Positions 32,001 through 33,486 of a stretch of DNA of 33,486 nucleotides are shown here, in pieces. Each line of letters starts with the position of its first letter. Position 1 is the stretch's first letter. This DNA comes from Anaerobiospirillum sp. NML120448 (GTDB lineage Bacteria > Pseudomonadota > Gammaproteobacteria > Enterobacterales > Succinivibrionaceae), in the NCBI RefSeq assembly GCF_023050945.1, contig NZ_JALKIM010000037.1, positions 1-33,486 of the forward strand, in the 5' to 3' direction. The position numbers were made by a program, and so were the translations under genes. The notes under the pieces are model-generated. The model was not told where the DNA came from. It did not search any database and saw only the letters and a list, made by a program, of their open reading frames with translations.

Positions 32001-33158
32001 ATCCTCTTGGTTAGGGTCATCGATAGCCTCTAAGAGATCGCCTACCTTATTACCTGCAAAAGATAAATTATTTAAATCTAAAGAGCCTTCATCTTGCACC
32101 TCAGAGCCAATATAAGGAACATGGTCTTTCTTAAGGGCTTGTTGCGCTATAGACTTACTTTTAGGGCCATAGCCACTAAAACTGTCATCACCATCTAAGG
32201 AAGAAAAACGCTCTTGTAGTTCAGAGGAATTAGTATTTTCCTGGGCTTGGTTAATTTTTGAAAATAAAGAAGACCAAGATGAGCTTCCAGACTGTTCTTT
32301 ATTGTCAGTTTGACCTGTTAAAGGATTTTGTACTCCTAAAGAAGCAATACCCACGCTAGCCTGATTTTCTAGTGGCTTTTGTACAGCTGCATAATTATGC
32401 TTTAAAGAACCTAATGAAGCATTCTCAATAAAAGAATTGCTAAAACTAGGTTCATTGTGGCTCATATGGTTAGTAAAGACATCAGAGCTTAAAGTAGGCT
32501 CCTTCATATTGTCACTATCGTGATCAGGAACCTGACCTAAAGAAAAGGACTCATGTGGATCTTGGGCAAAAGAGGGCTCTGAACCTAGATTATTAGCTAG
32601 CTCCCCGTGCTCATCATTTTTTTTTAAAGCAGAAAATTCAGCTTGAGTATCAGCTAAATTAAGCGGGTTATCATCTGAGCTTAAATGCAAAGCACTAGCA
32701 CTTTGATGAGACTTTTTGCCCTTAATAGCTAAACCCTTAAAAATTTTATTATCAGCACTACTCTGATTTATCGAGGGGTCATCCTCCGCAATATCAATAG
32801 GTGCATCATCACTGTTATCTGATTTTTGAGCAATAACTTTACGCTTTGAGAGCATACTATTGAGTAAATAACGGATAGCAAACAAAACAACAAAGGTCAC
32901 TACACCTGCAATAATGCCGTAAGTATGTCCTGTTTGAACGTCAGGAAAATCCTGAGCTTGAAAGCCCCAACTATTGAGTTGTTCAATTACTTTACGTGGA
33001 AAAGCAATGGCTAAAGCAAGAGGAATATCAGCCAATAACAGAGTAAGCACACCAAATTTAAAGGTACGCTTAGTGAAGCAACAGAGTAAGCCTAATACAA
33101 ACAAAGTAGCGCCATAATATGAAAATAAGGCATCTACTGATGAAATCAAATTAGCCAT
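29031..33158 (-). CDS. Giant membrane-anchored low-complexity protein, function unknown
   Basis: 1,375 residues from ATG 33158; an in-frame TTG at 33176 would add six, and neither has a clear ribosome site. The N-terminus has three predicted TM segments (about 11-28, 35-53 and 79-99). A very long hydrophilic region follows: acidic S/D/E/N-rich (about 105-790), a TolA-like Ala/Lys/Glu/Gln helical stretch (about 835-915, repeats of EQKAAQEAALKA), then an A/P/K/Q/V/T-rich part (about 990-1,250, APAQAP and KAxA motifs) and a basic tail (SLKRSFGLKRNRP). The composition resembles TolA/FimV-like spacer proteins, but no known C-terminal domain is visible, so I give no name. The Ala runs use mixed codons, so the bias is at the protein level. 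Ends at the terminator at 28962-28994. Confidence 0.83.
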   Translation of the reverse strand: MANLISSVDALFSYYGATLFVLGLLCCFTKRTFKFGVLTLLLADIPLALAIAFPRKVIEQLNSWGFQAQDFPDVQTGHTYGIIAGVVTFVVLFAIRYLLNSMLSKRKVIAQKSDNSDDAPIDIAEDDPSINQSSADNKIFKGLAIKGKKSHQSASALHLSSDDNPLNLADTQAEFSALKKNDEHGELANNLGSEPSFAQDPHESFSLGQVPDHDSDNMKEPTLSSDVFTNHMSHNEPSFSNSFIENASLGSLKHNYAAVQKPLENQASVGIASLGVQNPLTGQTDNKEQSGSSSWSSLFSKINQAQENTNSSELQERFSSLDGDDSFSGYGPKSKSIAQQALKKDHVPYIGSEVQDEGSLDLNNLSFAGNKVGDLLEAIDDPNQEDKLKERLGVKDNSSQPESAPFNFADILDSAAKRQSLEEENEKELDSYDQLSMQPHNVDRMGDDNVSPAQLSEEQLAYAALGKSHKTVAEALADLDSQEQELEPELETATASAPAQSPAQPNEQADTHINSELLEGDNKKVDIGSPDPSLQIMEPTKISYLYSDPVHEDKSKEEEEERPENVLDQYQGDSTNYSFSIKGVFKEKPKLSVSSFVDRTSYLGQSQYEANFHEEELEQMVNANEAKEQIEPQIEQAESNSDKAEDLKNKRDQVLAIARQVAAQISAELDAKQSSSHINKEQSLDLLSNNDQEALQPSVGSSKKVAEDFAIDSHHTDDAQDEAHALASLFAHKKAPQSASARSASADSAAAAAADKATATAKVPAASVEVAYQSKSLEQKLNNGKELAKQSVSGLESKNLTEVIGSQDNDKFIDAERLDLAPSEEQKREDNKDIEIQPLNKAASILNPSERKVKRTVNIGASLEALKAKAKQAAQERAIAKEAALKAKQEAEQKAAQEAALKAEKEAEQKAAQEAAQAKILAAQKAQSQAEARAYKAAQNKDHSAANNQPKHFNIQHVAAPIESKSTLNNIAKRDNKVNVARDRGLSFIEKLKVQAKNASKPKADAAVLATSKATPAASAPAKVNAPAQASAPANAHAVAVANATAKSASGELKAQPNKATVQDKQQVLAKTNATASQKATNPATAQSKAPAVAPAKAKVEVQVPPKVATSAKTNASASVPAKDPALVKAQSATKASVTTVATAAPVAVPAKAPAQAPATKEAKTQATGKVGANASAKPQAQALAKSKTDSGALDNKKGSPVEAVKTEVVTAKATAQAPAQAQVPVQAKVSAQAPAQAQVTAKEQATGKEQALAKEHEHEQASAQSQVVKASLKNKKRNHKKAEDGEKVELSQEALKKDEALASMSSLDDLDEKVMLSRPAADAGTAQAQQSTPAAQHAAQAQGAQGSDAAKADGAAVRKSASLKRSFGLKRNRP

Positions 33159-33420
33159 AAATGCAGGTATTAACAAAAGATTGTATTAAAGAGAGCCTAA
33201 ATTATGCCTGAGCACAAAATGACCATGACCATATGATTATCTCTATTACTAGCCAAACACTATTATTTGCTATGTATTTTGGAGACAAATCTGACTAAAA
33301 TGCTCACTAGCTAATCTACTTAGCCATGCACTAAAGAAAAAATATGTAAAAATAAATTATAACGCAACTTGGGGAGATGAATTTTGTATAATTTTAGTAT
33401 AACCGTAATCAAGGAGCTAG

Positions 33421-33486
33421 AATGCCTAAATCCGAGCCTTATGTTGCACCTAAAATTAATGAGTCAATAGATTCATTAGATTCTTT
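33421..33486 (+). CDS. Start of an unidentified gene, cut by the window end
   Basis: ATG 33421 follows AAGGAG (33411-33416) at 4 bases. The 21 visible codons read MPKSEPYVAPKINESIDSLDS, which I do not recognise. TATAAT (33387-33392) and TATAAC (33398-33403) upstream are candidate -10 boxes without a clear -35. The gene is divergent from the giant low-complexity protein gene; the 244 bases between show no other feature. Confidence 0.65.

Overview
The window reads as an AT-rich gammaproteobacterial chromosome. The Rep helicase, Pgi, FldA, TcdA, DnaE, AcrR/AcrA/AcrB and LutB/LutC proteins all look gammaproteobacterial, and the operator near acrR is almost identical to the Escherichia coli acrAB operator. 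AT richness, flavodoxin, lactate-oxidation genes and very long Ala/Gln-rich proteins would fit an anaerobic gut lineage such as the Succinivibrionaceae. That placement is inference from memory, not a search result.

Layout, left half. Positions 1-1887 hold lutB (5' end missing) and lutC, which overlap by 8 bases. A terminator, a promoter-like sequence and a 16-bp periodic repeat array follow, then a YciA-type thioesterase (2326-2871). acrR (2913-3551, minus) is convergent with yciA and divergent from acrA-acrB (4197-8735). The acrR-acrA gap holds two AcrR-type operators, divergent promoters and several hairpins. An unrecognised 387-residue protein (9094-10257) is followed by a long region with a Fur-like promoter and a hairpin-rich leader or small RNA, then flavodoxin (10808-11317). 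tRNA-Leu(CAG) and tRNA-Arg(CCG) lie on the minus strand at 11461-11643 with their own promoter and terminator.

Layout, right half. tcdA (11956-12987) is followed by a giant ORF (13124-17797). Its last ~440 residues resemble a phage-type Toprim primase fused to a DnaB/KaiC-like helicase, but the catalytic Toprim acid, the DxD motif and the Walker A lysine are gone. The first ~1,116 residues look disordered. Then come a second repeat array, rep (18275-20284), pgi (20452-22104), an alpha/beta hydrolase (22280-23152, minus) and dnaE (23220-27149). A third repeat array precedes three minus-strand genes: a small membrane protein, a 4'-phosphopantetheinyl transferase with an extra C-terminal region, and a 1,375-residue membrane-anchored low-complexity protein. 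The start of an unidentified gene lies at the right edge.

Most genes are short, independently terminated housekeeping units. The unusual material is the decayed primase-helicase protein next to rep, the membrane-anchored low-complexity protein, three intergenic repeat arrays that each follow a terminator (two share an exact 10-mer), and several structured leaders or candidate small RNAs.
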